From Lysobacter sp. (GTDB lineage Bacteria; Pseudomonadota; Gammaproteobacteria; Xanthomonadales; Xanthomonadaceae), in the NCBI GenBank assembly GCA_019634715.1, contig JAHCAU010000002.1:372001-436000 (forward strand): 64,000 bases of DNA, in the 5' to 3' direction. How positions within the stretch are numbered: position 1 is the stretch's first letter; every line of letters begins with the position of its first letter. This document shows positions 7,721 to 16,410 of this stretch, piece by piece. A model generated the notes under the pieces. It was not told where the DNA came from, searched no databases, and saw nothing but the letters and a program-made list of their open reading frames with translations. A program made the translations under genes and the position numbers.

Positions 7721-10183
7721 ATGTTCACCTCCGATACGCCGATCAGCGAATTCATCCCGTTTTCCTCGCACGTCTCGCCCACGGTCATCAAGACCCGGGA
7801 CGGCGATTACCTGCTGTCCTGGCATCTCGAAGGCCTGCCGTTCGTCGGTCGCGAGGAATGGGAGATCGAGCACAGGCACAACACCTTCAATCGCCTGCTG
7901 CAGACCCTCCGCGCCCCGGATTTCGTCAACGTGGCGTTCTGGGTGCACGACATCCGCCGTCGTCGCAGGATCAACGTCAAGAGCCAGTTCCGCCACCGCT
8001 TCAACCAGGAGATGTCGGACGCCTATTACAGCGCGCTCTCCTCGCAGAAGATCATGCAGAACGACCTCTACCTGACCATGATCTATCGCCCCGTGGTCGG
8101 CGGTAAGCGGTTCGTCGAGAAGAATGCCGATCACGCCAAGCTCAAGGCGGAGGAAGAGCAGGCCATCACCAAGCTGATGGAGCTCGCCAGCAATGTCGAA
8201 GCGGTGATCAAGGATTATTCCCCCTATCGTCTGGGCATGTACGAAGGCGCCAACGGCGTCGTCTTTTCCGAAACCCTGGAGTTCCTCGGTTACGTGCTCA
8301 ACCGCATCGAGGAACCGGTGCCGGTGCTGCACGCGCCGATCTACAACTATCTGCCGGTGAGCCGGCACATGTTCTCCGCCAAGAGCGGCGACTACGTGGT
8401 GACCACGCCGAACGGCGTGAACCACTACGGCGCCATCCTCAACGTGAAGGAATACTGCGACGCCACCTATCCGGGCATCCTCAACGGCCTGAAATACATG
8501 GACTTCGAGTATGTCATCACCCATTCGTTCAGCCCGATGGGGCGACACGACGCGCTCAAGGTGCTCGATCGAACGAAGGGCATGATGATTTCCTCGGGCG
8601 ACAAGGCGGTCAGCCAGATCGTCGAACTCGACTATGCGATGGACCAGCTGTCCTCGGGCAACTTCGTGCTCGGCGAATACCATTTCATCATCGCCATCTA
8701 CGCCGACAGCCAGGAACTGCTCAGCCAGCGCGTCGCGTCCACGCGCGCGGAGCTGTCCAACGGCGGTTTCGTGTCGGCCAAGGAAGATCTCGCGATCTCG
8801 GCCTCCTTCTATTCGCAGTTGCCCTCCAACTGGAAATTCCGCACCCGCATCGCGAACGTCAGTTCGCTCAACTTCCTGGGACTCTCGCCGCTGCACAACT
8901 TCGCGTCCGGCAAGCGCGACAACAACCCGTGGGGGCAGTGCGTCACCACCCTGCAGACCACCAACGGCCAGCCGTACTATTTCAATTTCCATGCGACCCA
9001 TCCGGCCGAGAACTCGCTCGGCGAGAAGGCGATCGCCAATACCATGGTCATCGGCAAGTCCGGTACCGGCAAGACCGCGCTCATCAATTTCCTGCTCAGC
9101 CAGGTGCAGAAATACGAGCCGTGCCCGACGATCTTCTTCTTCGACAAGGATCGCGGCGCCGAAATCTTCGTGCGCGCCTGCGGCGGCAACTACCTCGCCC
9201 TCGAGAACGGCCAGCCCACCGGCTTCAACCCGTTCCAGTGCCAACGCAACGAGGCCAACGTCCAGTTCCTCGCCGACCTGATCAAGGTCCTGGCCGGCAA
9301 GAAGGAATACACCTCGCGCGATGAGGAAGACATCTTCCGTGCGGTCGAGAACATGCTCGATACGCCGATGCACCTGCGCAGCATGACCAATTTCCAGAAG
9401 AGCCTGCCCAACATGGGCGACGACGGCCTCTTCGCGCGCATGCGCAAGTGGACCAATGCCGGCTCGCTGGGCTGGGTCTTCGACAACGCGCAGGACACCA
9501 TTGACCTGCAGAAAGCCAACATCATCGGCTTCGACTACACCGACATCATCGACAATCCCGAAGTCCGCGTGCCGGTGATCAACTACCTGTTGCACCGACT
9601 GGAAGAGCTGATCGACGGCCGTCCGCTGATCTACGTCATGGACGAGTTCTGGAAGATCCTCGACGGCGAGGGCGGCCTGAAGGAATTCGCCAAGAACAAG
9701 CAGAAGACCATCCGTAAGCAAAATGGCCTGGGTATCTTCGCCACGCAGAGTCCCGAGGACGCGCTGAAGAGCTCGATCGCGGCGGCGCTCATCGAGCAGA
9801 CCGCAACCATGATCCTGCTGCCCAATCCGAACGCCAACCGCGACGATTACGTCGAAGGCCTGAAGCTCACCGAAGCCGAGTACCAAGTGGTTAAGAGCCT
9901 CGACGAGCGCTCCCGCTGCTTCCTGGTGAAGCAGGGCCATGCATCCAGCGTCTGCCAGCTCAACCTGCGCGGCATGGACGACTCGCTGGCGGTGATCTCG
10001 GCATCGACCGACAACATCGAGATCCTGCACCAGGTCCTGGCCCGGAAAGTCGCTCAGAAGGGCGTCTCCGAAGGCGCGCTGCACCCCGACGACTGGCTGG
10101 ACGATTTCTACGAGAACCGCAAGGGCTCGGGCAAGCGTCCCTCCCAGCCATCCGGAAACGGCCGTCAGGCGGTTGGCGCTTGA
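7721..10183 (+). CDS. virB4: VirB4 secretion ATPase
   Basis: An 820-residue ATPase that energises pilus assembly and substrate passage at the inner-membrane base of the channel. The N-terminal CagE/TrbE/VirB domain is followed by the Walker A GKSGTGKT at about 445-452 and the Walker B LIYVMDEF with Asp641; later FATQSPEDAL and the NPNANRDDY segment are VirB4 hallmarks. Length is normal for the family. The ATG follows the 182-base spacer after virB3. Codon use here is GC-rich like the genome, unlike virB5/virB6 downstream. Confidence 0.96.
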   Translation: MFTSDTPISEFIPFSSHVSPTVIKTRDGDYLLSWHLEGLPFVGREEWEIEHRHNTFNRLLQTLRAPDFVNVAFWVHDIRRRRRINVKSQFRHRFNQEMSDAYYSALSSQKIMQNDLYLTMIYRPVVGGKRFVEKNADHAKLKAEEEQAITKLMELASNVEAVIKDYSPYRLGMYEGANGVVFSETLEFLGYVLNRIEEPVPVLHAPIYNYLPVSRHMFSAKSGDYVVTTPNGVNHYGAILNVKEYCDATYPGILNGLKYMDFEYVITHSFSPMGRHDALKVLDRTKGMMISSGDKAVSQIVELDYAMDQLSSGNFVLGEYHFIIAIYADSQELLSQRVASTRAELSNGGFVSAKEDLAISASFYSQLPSNWKFRTRIANVSSLNFLGLSPLHNFASGKRDNNPWGQCVTTLQTTNGQPYYFNFHATHPAENSLGEKAIANTMVIGKSGTGKTALINFLLSQVQKYEPCPTIFFFDKDRGAEIFVRACGGNYLALENGQPTGFNPFQCQRNEANVQFLADLIKVLAGKKEYTSRDEEDIFRAVENMLDTPMHLRSMTNFQKSLPNMGDDGLFARMRKWTNAGSLGWVFDNAQDTIDLQKANIIGFDYTDIIDNPEVRVPVINYLLHRLEELIDGRPLIYVMDEFWKILDGEGGLKEFAKNKQKTIRKQNGLGIFATQSPEDALKSSIAAALIEQTATMILLPNPNANRDDYVEGLKLTEAEYQVVKSLDERSRCFLVKQGHASSVCQLNLRGMDDSLAVISASTDNIEILHQVLARKVAQKGVSEGALHPDDWLDDFYENRKGSGKRPSQPSGNGRQAVGA

Positions 10184-10296
10184 CTCATGACCTGAATCGC
10201 GGTTTAACCCGTTTTAAGCAACAGGGAATCGGCTCGAAAGGCCACCCGCCCTCACCCTAGACAAACGCTCTGACTGGACCGCACTGGAGGTGCCCC

Positions 10297-11085
10297 GTGA
10301 AGACTGAACACAACACCCGCTCTTCCTTCCGCAAGACCCCGCTCATGGCCGGCCTCGTCCTCGCCTGCGGCCTCTTCACCGGCAACTCCAGCGCCCAGTG
10401 GGTCGTCACCGATCCGGGCCATACCGCCGGCACGATCGCCGACATGGCGCAGAGCTGGGGCGAGTTCATGGAGCAGTACCAGCGCTGGCAGAGGCAGCTG
10501 TCGGAATTCCAGGATGCGCTCACCCAGGTCACCAGCATCATCCAGAATCCCAGCATGATGCTCGCCACTTTCGATACATCCCTCAAGACGATTCCCGAGG
10601 ACCATGGCGCAACCATGCAATGTCCTGCGCCCAAGGGTAGTGGTTTTTCCTTCGATAACCCGACCAGTCTCTTTGTTTCCCTCTTGCCGGCGGGCAATCA
10701 GGATGCCGTCAAGCGTCAGTACGACCTCTGCAACCAGATCGTCCGATTGAAGAACAAGAAATACAACGAACTCGTAGGCTACGTGAGGAATGCCGAAATG
10801 CGTTCGAAGGAAGTGGAGGATCTCGTCAATCGTGCTCGTTCCGACAAGACCGAGGGTGCTTGGCGCGCGAACATGATGCGCGCATCGATTCTCATGAATA
10901 CTCAGATGAACGAGATGAATTTCGCGTACGCCAAGGTCGAAGCCTACGACGCTGCAGTCGAGAGACTCGAACGTGATTCAAATTCGTATGCGAAGGAAAT
11001 GCTCAATGGTGGGCAGAAGAAGAGCCTCATGGGTCAGCCGGTTTCGTTGCTTGCCCTCAAGGCGGCGCTCAAAATAGCGGACTGA
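10297..11085 (+). CDS. virB5: VirB5-like minor pilin/adapter
   Basis: A 262-residue exported protein: GTG start with GGAGG six bases upstream, signal peptide of about 34 residues ending NSSAQ. The mature part is mostly charged alpha helix (EQYQRWQRQLSEFQDALTQV, then a C-terminal coiled stretch), as in VirB5/TraC minor pilus tip proteins. It contains two cysteines (MQCPAP and DLCNQ). Position between virB4 and virB6 supports the call more than sequence motifs do. From about 10700 onward the codon use becomes less GC-rich. Confidence 0.8.
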   Translation: MKTEHNTRSSFRKTPLMAGLVLACGLFTGNSSAQWVVTDPGHTAGTIADMAQSWGEFMEQYQRWQRQLSEFQDALTQVTSIIQNPSMMLATFDTSLKTIPEDHGATMQCPAPKGSGFSFDNPTSLFVSLLPAGNQDAVKRQYDLCNQIVRLKNKKYNELVGYVRNAEMRSKEVEDLVNRARSDKTEGAWRANMMRASILMNTQMNEMNFAYAKVEAYDAAVERLERDSNSYAKEMLNGGQKKSLMGQPVSLLALKAALKIAD

Positions 11086-11163
11086 CTTCGCTCGTTTTTT
11101 TGCGAGATCAAGCGTATCAATGCGAAAGCCGCGAAACCAAGGCCGGCATAAAAAGGTGTAAAA

Positions 11164-12363
11164 ATGGATTACGGGATCATCAGTTCATTTGCCGATGGCG
11201 CGGTTTCCGCGCTCGATACGCTACTGCGTCCGATGGCGCAGTCGTGGGCCGAGGCAGGTTATTTCGCTCTCATCTATGATTTCATTCATAACGAGATTCT
11301 CGATTTCCAGGAGGATGTCCTCCTTCGCGCGGGTACTCTCATCAGCAGTCTGGCGCTGATCGTGATGATGTGCTGGGTGTTCTTCCAAGGCTTGCGTCTT
11401 GTGACCGGTCAGAGCCGCGATTCGATGATGGCGCTGGTCATGAACGCACTGCGTGCGACGCTCATCGTCGCGGCTGCGACCTCGTTCGGACTTGGTGGTG
11501 CCGATGTCAATAAGGTGCTTGTCGAAGACCTGCAGGCGACGATCACCGAGTTGGTGACGGGTGAAGACGACACGTCCCCCAAGGAGCAGATCGACAAGAA
11601 TCTGTTGTATATGCACCTTGCAATGACCAGCATCAATGCGGTCCAGATCGTTGGTGCCGACGGTTCGCTTGAGCTCAATGACCAGAAGAAACAAGCGCTG
11701 ATGCTGGCGGGGTTGGGAACTGCAGGCCCAGCGATGACAGGTGCAGCCATGCTGCTGCTTTACGAAGTGGCGATGGCGATGTTCATCGGCTTCGGACCGA
11801 TTTTCATCCTCTGCCTGCTCTTCAACTCGACCAAGTCGCTCTTTCAGCGATGGCTGCTTTACGGAATCGGTACTTTGTTCTCGATGGCAGTGCTGTCCGC
11901 GATGGTTGCGATTGCGACCAAGGTTGTGGTGGCTGTTGCAGGAGCCTTCTGGGCGACTGCCGCACTCGGTACCTTGCTCGGCAGCAATTTCTCTGAAGGC
12001 TTTGTCGGTATCGCTGTTCAGCAAGGCGGCATCGGCATTCTGCTCACGGTGCTTCTGATCAGCACGCCTCCCATGGCTGCAAGCTTCTTCCAAGGCACTT
12101 TGGGCAATTTCGCTCATTACACGGCATGGCAGGGCGCAGGCAACGTTGGACAGCGTCCAGGCGAGCCGGGGTATCGCGGGCAATCTCAACCACAACAGCA
12201 GAATCCTGCAGCCTACTCGGGACAAAGTGCGTCTAGCTGGGCGACAGGACAACCTTCGCAATCCCCCGCTTATGACGGTGGGCGTGTAACGAATCCGAAT
12301 TACGGTACACCGACAGTACAGGCGGACGCTGTAAAGTCCAGCTCTGTCAGAAGGACGGAGTGA
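11164..12363 (+). CDS. virB6: VirB6/TrbL inner-membrane channel protein
   Basis: A 399-residue polytopic protein with five or more transmembrane segments: about residues 60-80, 95-113, 185-215, 230-265 and 275-300. The region GPIFILCLLFNSTKSLFQRWLL is the usual VirB6 core. VirB6 lines the inner-membrane passage of the substrate. The last ~90 residues are Gln/Pro/Ser/Gly-rich and probably disordered. Base composition is visibly lower in GC than in virB4. Six bases separate its stop from the following DUF4189 gene. Confidence 0.88.
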   Translation: MDYGIISSFADGAVSALDTLLRPMAQSWAEAGYFALIYDFIHNEILDFQEDVLLRAGTLISSLALIVMMCWVFFQGLRLVTGQSRDSMMALVMNALRATLIVAAATSFGLGGADVNKVLVEDLQATITELVTGEDDTSPKEQIDKNLLYMHLAMTSINAVQIVGADGSLELNDQKKQALMLAGLGTAGPAMTGAAMLLLYEVAMAMFIGFGPIFILCLLFNSTKSLFQRWLLYGIGTLFSMAVLSAMVAIATKVVVAVAGAFWATAALGTLLGSNFSEGFVGIAVQQGGIGILLTVLLISTPPMAASFFQGTLGNFAHYTAWQGAGNVGQRPGEPGYRGQSQPQQQNPAAYSGQSASSWATGQPSQSPAYDGGRVTNPNYGTPTVQADAVKSSSVRRTE

Positions 12364-12369
12364 TATAAG

Positions 12370-12861
12370 ATGTGGAGAATCACAGCAGTTGCCCTTGCCT
12401 TTTTACTGCCTATCCAGACTTTGCGCGCTGAGGGCGGGACCTGTCCTCCGGGTTATTATCCTGTGAATTCCCCAGGCGTCATGGGCTGCGCTCCAATGCC
12501 AACGAATGGCGGTTCAATTCCGGACACTGGCCCTCTTTGGGCTACGACTTGGGGTGCCATCGCCGTAGATGGCCCTGCTCAGGTGGTAGGGACATCGCAT
12601 ACCCAGAAGAGCAAGCGGAAAGCCCATTCCGTAGCCCTGTCTAATTGCAGAGCTAAAGGTGGCGCCAAGAAAAATTGCTCAGTCTTGATCTCTTTCTATA
12701 ATCAGTGCGCCGCTATCGCCGGTGGGGATTCTGAAGCTACAACGCACAGCGCCCCCACTCCTGAACAAGCCGGTTCCCTTGCGCTGAATAGCTGCTCCCT
12801 TGCAACCTCGAACTGCAAGGTCTTGAACGTGACGTGTACTTTCCCTGTTCGTGTTAATTGA
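12370..12861 (+). CDS. secreted DUF4189-domain protein of the secretion locus
   Basis: A 163-residue exported protein with a signal peptide (residues 1-20, cleavage near LRAEG), a short linker with two cysteines (TCPPG, MGCAP) and a DUF4189 domain (WGAIAVD at about residue 59, then the pattern SNC...KNCSV...YNQCAAIA). Six Cys in the domain suggest disulfides, hence a periplasmic or outer location. It is transcribed with virB6. GC is clearly lower than in the rest of the window: the 60 bases from 12601 contain 31 G/C, while those from 18001 contain 41. DUF4189 proteins are met near xanthomonad secretion loci, but their role is not known to me. Confidence 0.75.
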   Translation: MWRITAVALAFLLPIQTLRAEGGTCPPGYYPVNSPGVMGCAPMPTNGGSIPDTGPLWATTWGAIAVDGPAQVVGTSHTQKSKRKAHSVALSNCRAKGGAKKNCSVLISFYNQCAAIAGGDSEATTHSAPTPEQAGSLALNSCSLATSNCKVLNVTCTFPVRVN

Positions 12862-12965
12862 GTTCTTGTCTAAGATCGCATATCAATACAGCACCCATTG
12901 TCAGACTGCGTGACTGAAAATAGGTTCTTGGACATTCAGGGCTGTCGCATTCGAGCATCGGGAAG

Positions 12966-13634
12966 ATGACGTCAATGGGATTTTGCTTTAGCGCTTCAGT
13001 ACACCCCATGCGTGTGCCATTTGCAGGCAGAGCCGGTTCGGGCTGTATGGGATTGGTACTTTTCGGAATATATTTGGTGTGTATGCTTCCTGCTACAGCG
13101 ATTGCGCAGGCTTACCCATGTCCACAAGGGCCCGGACCCGGGGAGCAGCAGATCGGCATGTCGGGTGGTACCCACGGCATTGCGGCGGTGCCCATGTGTG
13201 TCGATGCCGGTCCGCGGCATGGCGGTCAGGTGGCTTATCCGACAGGTCCGGCTCCTGTCCATACTGCGCATTGGGTGTTCGCGGTCGGTACGACTGCGGA
13301 CGGGCAGTCGGCTTATGTACTTGCTGCGGATCCCGTATTCGCAGAGGACGCCGAGGCACTGCTGTTCCGTCGGTGCGACGCGGCGGGTGTTCGGGGCTGC
13401 AGTATCGTTCGTCGATTCGAGTCGGGTGTGTTCGCAGTCGCGCAGGCGGCAGACGGTGGCTATGTGCATGGCGTCTATCCCTACCCCCAGCTCACCTCCG
13501 AGATACGCCATAGGAAAAAAGCCGGCAAGCAGGCAGGGCGGGCGATCGTCGAGGCGTGTGCCCAGCAGACTGGTGGGCCGTGCAAGCTGAAGGAGATCAG
13601 GCCGAGCAACGAATGGAGCGGCTACGATCGCTGA
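12966..13634 (+). CDS. secreted DUF4189-like protein
   Basis: A 222-residue protein with a hydrophobic segment at about residues 28-48 ending ATAIAQA; the probable start is therefore the ATG at 13008 or 13047 rather than 12966, giving an ordinary signal peptide. After it comes YPCPQGPGPGEQQIGM, a lead I associate with xanthomonad DUF4189 proteins, then a domain with spaced cysteines (RRCDAAGVRGCS, EACAQQTGGPCKL). It is the last gene before the tRNA-Val and lies 104 bases after the first DUF4189 gene. Function unknown; an accessory or immunity-type periplasmic role is only a guess from position. Confidence 0.65.
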   Translation: MTSMGFCFSASVHPMRVPFAGRAGSGCMGLVLFGIYLVCMLPATAIAQAYPCPQGPGPGEQQIGMSGGTHGIAAVPMCVDAGPRHGGQVAYPTGPAPVHTAHWVFAVGTTADGQSAYVLAADPVFAEDAEALLFRRCDAAGVRGCSIVRRFESGVFAVAQAADGGYVHGVYPYPQLTSEIRHRKKAGKQAGRAIVEACAQQTGGPCKLKEIRPSNEWSGYDR

Positions 13635-13683
13635 CGCAAGCGACTGGCGATTCGAATATCCGTACCTCCATCCGTATAACGAA

Positions 13684-13709
13684 ACAGGCCACCCTTTCGG
13701 GTGGCCTGT
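13684..13709. terminator. bidirectional terminator between the secretion locus and tRNA-Val
   Basis: Perfect 11-base arms 13684-13694 and 13699-13709 with a TTTC loop. It lies 15 bases beyond the 3' end of the tRNA on the minus strand and 50 bases after the last DUF4189 gene on the plus strand. Confidence 0.75.
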
Positions 13710-13723
13710 CTGTTTGCACGATA

Positions 13724-13798
13724 TGGTGGGCGGTGCAGGGTTCGAACCTGCGACCCTTGCCGTGTGAAGGCAATGCTCTACCGCTGAGCTAACCGCCC
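13724..13798 (-). tRNA. tRNA-Val (anticodon CAC)
   Basis: A 75-base cloverleaf including an encoded CCA end: acceptor GGGCGGT/ACCGCCC, D arm GCTC...GAGC, anticodon stem TTGCC/GGCAA with loop TTCACAC (anticodon CAC, reading GUG) and T arm GCAGG TTCGAAC CCTGC. All stems pair fully. Its 3' end faces the secretion locus. Confidence 0.97.
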
Positions 13799-13877
13799 GG
13801 TGTCGCGGGCGGCCATTGTACGGAGGACGTGGCGGGGAGGCAAGCGCCGGGGCCGGCGGCGTGACGTGCCGGCTGGA

Positions 13878-14729
13878 TCACTCGATCTCCGACCGCGCAT
13901 AAGCGGCGTCCAGTGCTTCCATGGCGTCGATGGGCTTGCTGGCCGCAGCCTTTTCGTAGGCGGCGGCGGCATCGTCTTCCTTCTTGTCGCCGTGGAGCAG
14001 CATCAGCACGTTGCCGTACTCGATCAGGGCGATGGGGGAGGCCGGGGTCAGCTTCAGTGCTTCCTTGATGTGCTTCTCGGCGTCCGCAGCCTTGGCGCCG
14101 TAGGTCAGCCCGCCGATCATCGCACCGATCTTGGAAATGATCTCGGCGTGGTAGAGCGCCATCGCGGTATGCGCCTCTGCGTGCTTGGGCGCCAGCTCAA
14201 GCGCGGTTTCGAGCGCGGCGCGGACCTTGCCGGCGATGCCTTCCTTCAATGCCTTGGCGATCGACAGGCCCTGGCTGTAGCGGCCGAGCGCGAAGGCGTG
14301 GCGATAGTGGCTGTTGGCTTCGTCCGGCAACGCCTTCATCGCGGCTTCCGCGAGCTTGGCGGCCTGTTCGAAACGCTTGAGCTTTTCCGCATCGTCGGCG
14401 ACGAGGTAGGTGGCATGGACGCCCAGGGCCTTGATCGCCACGGATGCCCCGATGGGACCCAAGGCCTCGCCGGCCTCGAATGCGGCCTTGAAGTCGCCGG
14501 CATGGAAGCGGCGCCAGGCGTCCTGCAGCGCTTCCGCCAGAGCATCGGCATCCAGGCCCTTGGGGGCGGCTTTCCCGGCGGCCTTGATCAATGCGGCGGC
14601 ACGCTTGCTGTCCGGGAAGGGCTCGCAGTCGCCTGCGTGCAGCTTCGGCCAGGCTTTCTTGAGGGCATCGCCGGCGTAGGCGAAGGCTTTTGCGTCGTGC
14701 GGGAAAGGGGCCCAGGCGGTCTTGGCCAT
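13878..14729 (-). CDS. TPR-like cytoplasmic protein of unknown function
   Basis: A 283-residue soluble protein rich in Ala, Lys and Leu, with helical repeats of TPR character: DAWRRFHAGDFKAAFEAGEAL near 90, ALETALELAPKHAEAHTAMALYH near 190 and a C-terminal IKEALKLTPASPIALIEYGNVL. No enzyme motif and no signal peptide are seen. The pattern suggests a protein-interaction scaffold. The ATG at 14729 is the only good start. It is convergent to the tRNA-Val and starts a region rich in lipid-granule proteins. Confidence 0.7.
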   Translation of the reverse strand: MAKTAWAPFPHDAKAFAYAGDALKKAWPKLHAGDCEPFPDSKRAAALIKAAGKAAPKGLDADALAEALQDAWRRFHAGDFKAAFEAGEALGPIGASVAIKALGVHATYLVADDAEKLKRFEQAAKLAEAAMKALPDEANSHYRHAFALGRYSQGLSIAKALKEGIAGKVRAALETALELAPKHAEAHTAMALYHAEIISKIGAMIGGLTYGAKAADAEKHIKEALKLTPASPIALIEYGNVLMLLHGDKKEDDAAAAYEKAAASKPIDAMEALDAAYARSEIE

Positions 14730-14912
14730 CGTTCGTATCCTTCGGAATGTGTGCTGAGCATCCCGCGAGACGCGGTGTCAGGCAAGCCCCAGGCGGCAGG
14801 CCGGAATGCGCTGACGGGCAGGCTCACGTAGTGTGTTTGCTCTGACCATACGATGCAGTCTGTTGTCATCCCGAGCCGGCTTTTCCGGCGCCCCACGCAA
14901 CGGAGTCCCTCC

Positions 14913-15311
14913 ATGGCACGCAAGTCCTCCCCTCGTATCGCCCCGACCGCGACCCCGCGTCATTTCTGGCTGGCCGGTCTGGGTTTCGTTTCCATCGCAG
15001 GTCGCCGTACCGTCGCAACCGCAGCACAGGTCGCTGGACGCGCGGTGCGGGTACGACAGGATGCCCTTGATGCGATGCAGAAGGCCCGTACGCGGGCGAC
15101 CACGGCCACGGCCGAACTGCGTGATCGCATCGAAGACGGTGCGGATCGGCTGAATGCCGTCGTGGAGCAGGCGCTGTCGCCGCTGGTCGCGAAGTTCAAG
15201 CCTGCACGCAAGACCCGGCGCGTGGCGCGTCGCGCAGCACGCAAGCCGGTCGCGAAGCAGGCCCGCCGCACGGCGACGCCGAAGGTCGCACGGCGCACGC
15301 GCCGCGGCTGA
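14913..15311 (+). CDS. phasin-like protein with basic C-terminal tail
   Basis: A 132-residue protein. The first part (HFWLAGLGFVSIAGRR at about 19-34) matches the WLAGVG helix of PhaF/PhaI-type granule proteins and is followed by a charged helix (RQDALDAMQKARTRA), then a long Arg/Lys/Ala tail (from about residue 95) like the histone H1-like DNA-binding tail of PhaF. Such proteins coat polyhydroxyalkanoate granules and tether them to DNA. The ATG at 14913 is preferred over an upstream ATG at 14853 because the product then starts with the usual MARK. A strong hairpin follows. Confidence 0.6.
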   Translation: MARKSSPRIAPTATPRHFWLAGLGFVSIAGRRTVATAAQVAGRAVRVRQDALDAMQKARTRATTATAELRDRIEDGADRLNAVVEQALSPLVAKFKPARKTRRVARRAARKPVAKQARRTATPKVARRTRRG

Positions 15312-15340
15312 GTCCCGCAGCAGTTGGGCCGCAGACGAAG

Positions 15341-15363
15341 AAAGGGCGCCATCGGCGCCCTTT
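15341..15363. terminator. bidirectional terminator
   Basis: Perfect ten-base arms 15341-15350 and 15354-15363 with a three-base loop; the arms end in AAA/TTT, so either strand gives T-tailed termination. It lies between the phasin-like gene (plus) and a small secreted protein gene (minus). Confidence 0.8.
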
Positions 15364-15410
15364 CGTTGTTCCGGTATCGTGAACACCGGCTTGCGTGGAG
15401 TGCAGCGCGG

Positions 15411-15644
15411 TCAGTCGGCCTTGTTGCCGGCGCCGGTCACGGGCATCGGCTTCACCGGGATCTGCATGCCACGGCAGAAGTAGTACTCGACTTCGCACGT
15501 CCAGGCGTCGATCCCGTAGGCGAGGCAGTCCTGGTATTGCTGGTAGCAGTACCAGTGCGACGAAGCGTTGGCCTTGCCGCTCGGCATGGCATAGAGCGCG
15601 GTGAGCGAGACGACGAGCGCGCTGGTCTTCAACAGTGTCTTCAT
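15411..15644 (-). CDS. small secreted cysteine-containing protein
   Basis: A 77-residue exported protein with a signal peptide (residues 1-28, cleavage near ANASS) and a mature part with four cysteines in a C...C...C...C pattern (WYCYQQYQDC, WTCEVEYYFC), which could form two disulfides. No family is recognised. The second ATG (15644) is chosen because AAGGA lies seven bases before it but only one base before the ATG at 15650. A similar class of short Cys-rich exported proteins is common in xanthomonads. Confidence 0.65.
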   Translation of the reverse strand: MKTLLKTSALVVSLTALYAMPSGKANASSHWYCYQQYQDCLAYGIDAWTCEVEYYFCRGMQIPVKPMPVTGAGNKAD

Positions 15645-15749
15645 GAACATGTCCTTGTCGTATGGGTCCCCTGCAGCCTTGACTCTAGCCGGGTCTGGCG
15701 CGCGATTCTGCAGGCTGGCGCACGCTTTAGGTGGCCGAAAGTCGCGGAA

Positions 15750-16376
15750 TCACTCGAAGTAGGCGCGGATGAGGGTGTTGAGGTGCACGCGTTCGGCATC
15801 GCGAAGGAAAGGCGCCAGCAGCATCATGACCTGGACGATGCCCTGGCGGATCGCGACCTGTTCGTCGCGATCGCCGCGCGCGGCGGAATAGTTCAACCAG
15901 AACGTCGACAGCACCAGCACGTTGGTGGAGGCGGCATCGAGTTCGTCGGCGGAGGCGCGCATGACGCCGGCCTGGCACAGGCCACGCATGACGATGTGGG
16001 CACGGTCGTCGGCGCGCTTGAGGATCCGTGCGAAGCGCAGCCGCATGCGCCGGTTGCGGCTGAGGATCTCGACCAGGTCGCGATAGAGGAAGCGGTAGTC
16101 CCAGATGCACTCGAACACCAGGTGCAACTGCAGCCAGATGTCTTCGAGTTCCGGCAGTCGGCCCGACGGCGAGGCGAGGGCGTTGTCCATGCGCTCTTCG
16201 TAGCGGGCGAAGAGCTGCTCGATGATGTCGTCCTTGTTGCGGAAGTGGTAGTAGAGGTTGCCCGGGCTGATCTCCAGCTCGTCCGCGATGTGGTTCGTGG
16301 TGACGTTGGGTTCGCCCTGCGCGTTGAACATCGCAAGCGAGGCATCGAGGATGCGCTGTCGCGTCTGCTTCGCCAT
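15750..16376 (-). CDS. TetR-family transcriptional regulator
   Basis: A 208-residue regulator. The N-terminal helix-turn-helix spans about residues 4-50 with the TetR signature ILDASLAMFNAQGEPNVTTNHIADELEISPGNLYYHFRNKDDI (written in part: TTNHIADELEISPGNLYYHF). The C-terminal ligand domain is helical. The ATG at 16376 is used; an in-frame TTG at 16418 would add 14 Pro/Ala-rich residues. It is cotranscribed with the upstream acyl-CoA-binding protein (16-bp or shorter spacing, overlapping if the TTG is used) and lies next to a fatty acyl-CoA reductase, so an acyl-CoA ligand is a reasonable guess. Confidence 0.88.
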   Translation of the reverse strand: MAKQTRQRILDASLAMFNAQGEPNVTTNHIADELEISPGNLYYHFRNKDDIIEQLFARYEERMDNALASPSGRLPELEDIWLQLHLVFECIWDYRFLYRDLVEILSRNRRMRLRFARILKRADDRAHIVMRGLCQAGVMRASADELDAASTNVLVLSTFWLNYSAARGDRDEQVAIRQGIVQVMMLLAPFLRDAERVHLNTLIRAYFE

Positions 16377-16410
16377 GCCGGCGGGCTTCCGGGCGGGGCG
16401 GGCGGGAGGA

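Noticed and set aside
3491..13634. XVIP-domain effector/immunity pairs of the antibacterial secretion system
   Set aside because: No protein with such a C-terminal domain or a toxin domain was found in the window.
13724..13798. tRNA-Val as an attachment site for a secretion island
   Set aside because: The tRNA 3' end faces the virB genes, but no integrase gene and no second copy of the tRNA end were seen on the other side of the locus.
15341..15363. Hairpins with strong stems treated as possible small RNAs
   Set aside because: Position between convergent genes and AAA/TTT ends fit ordinary bidirectional termination.
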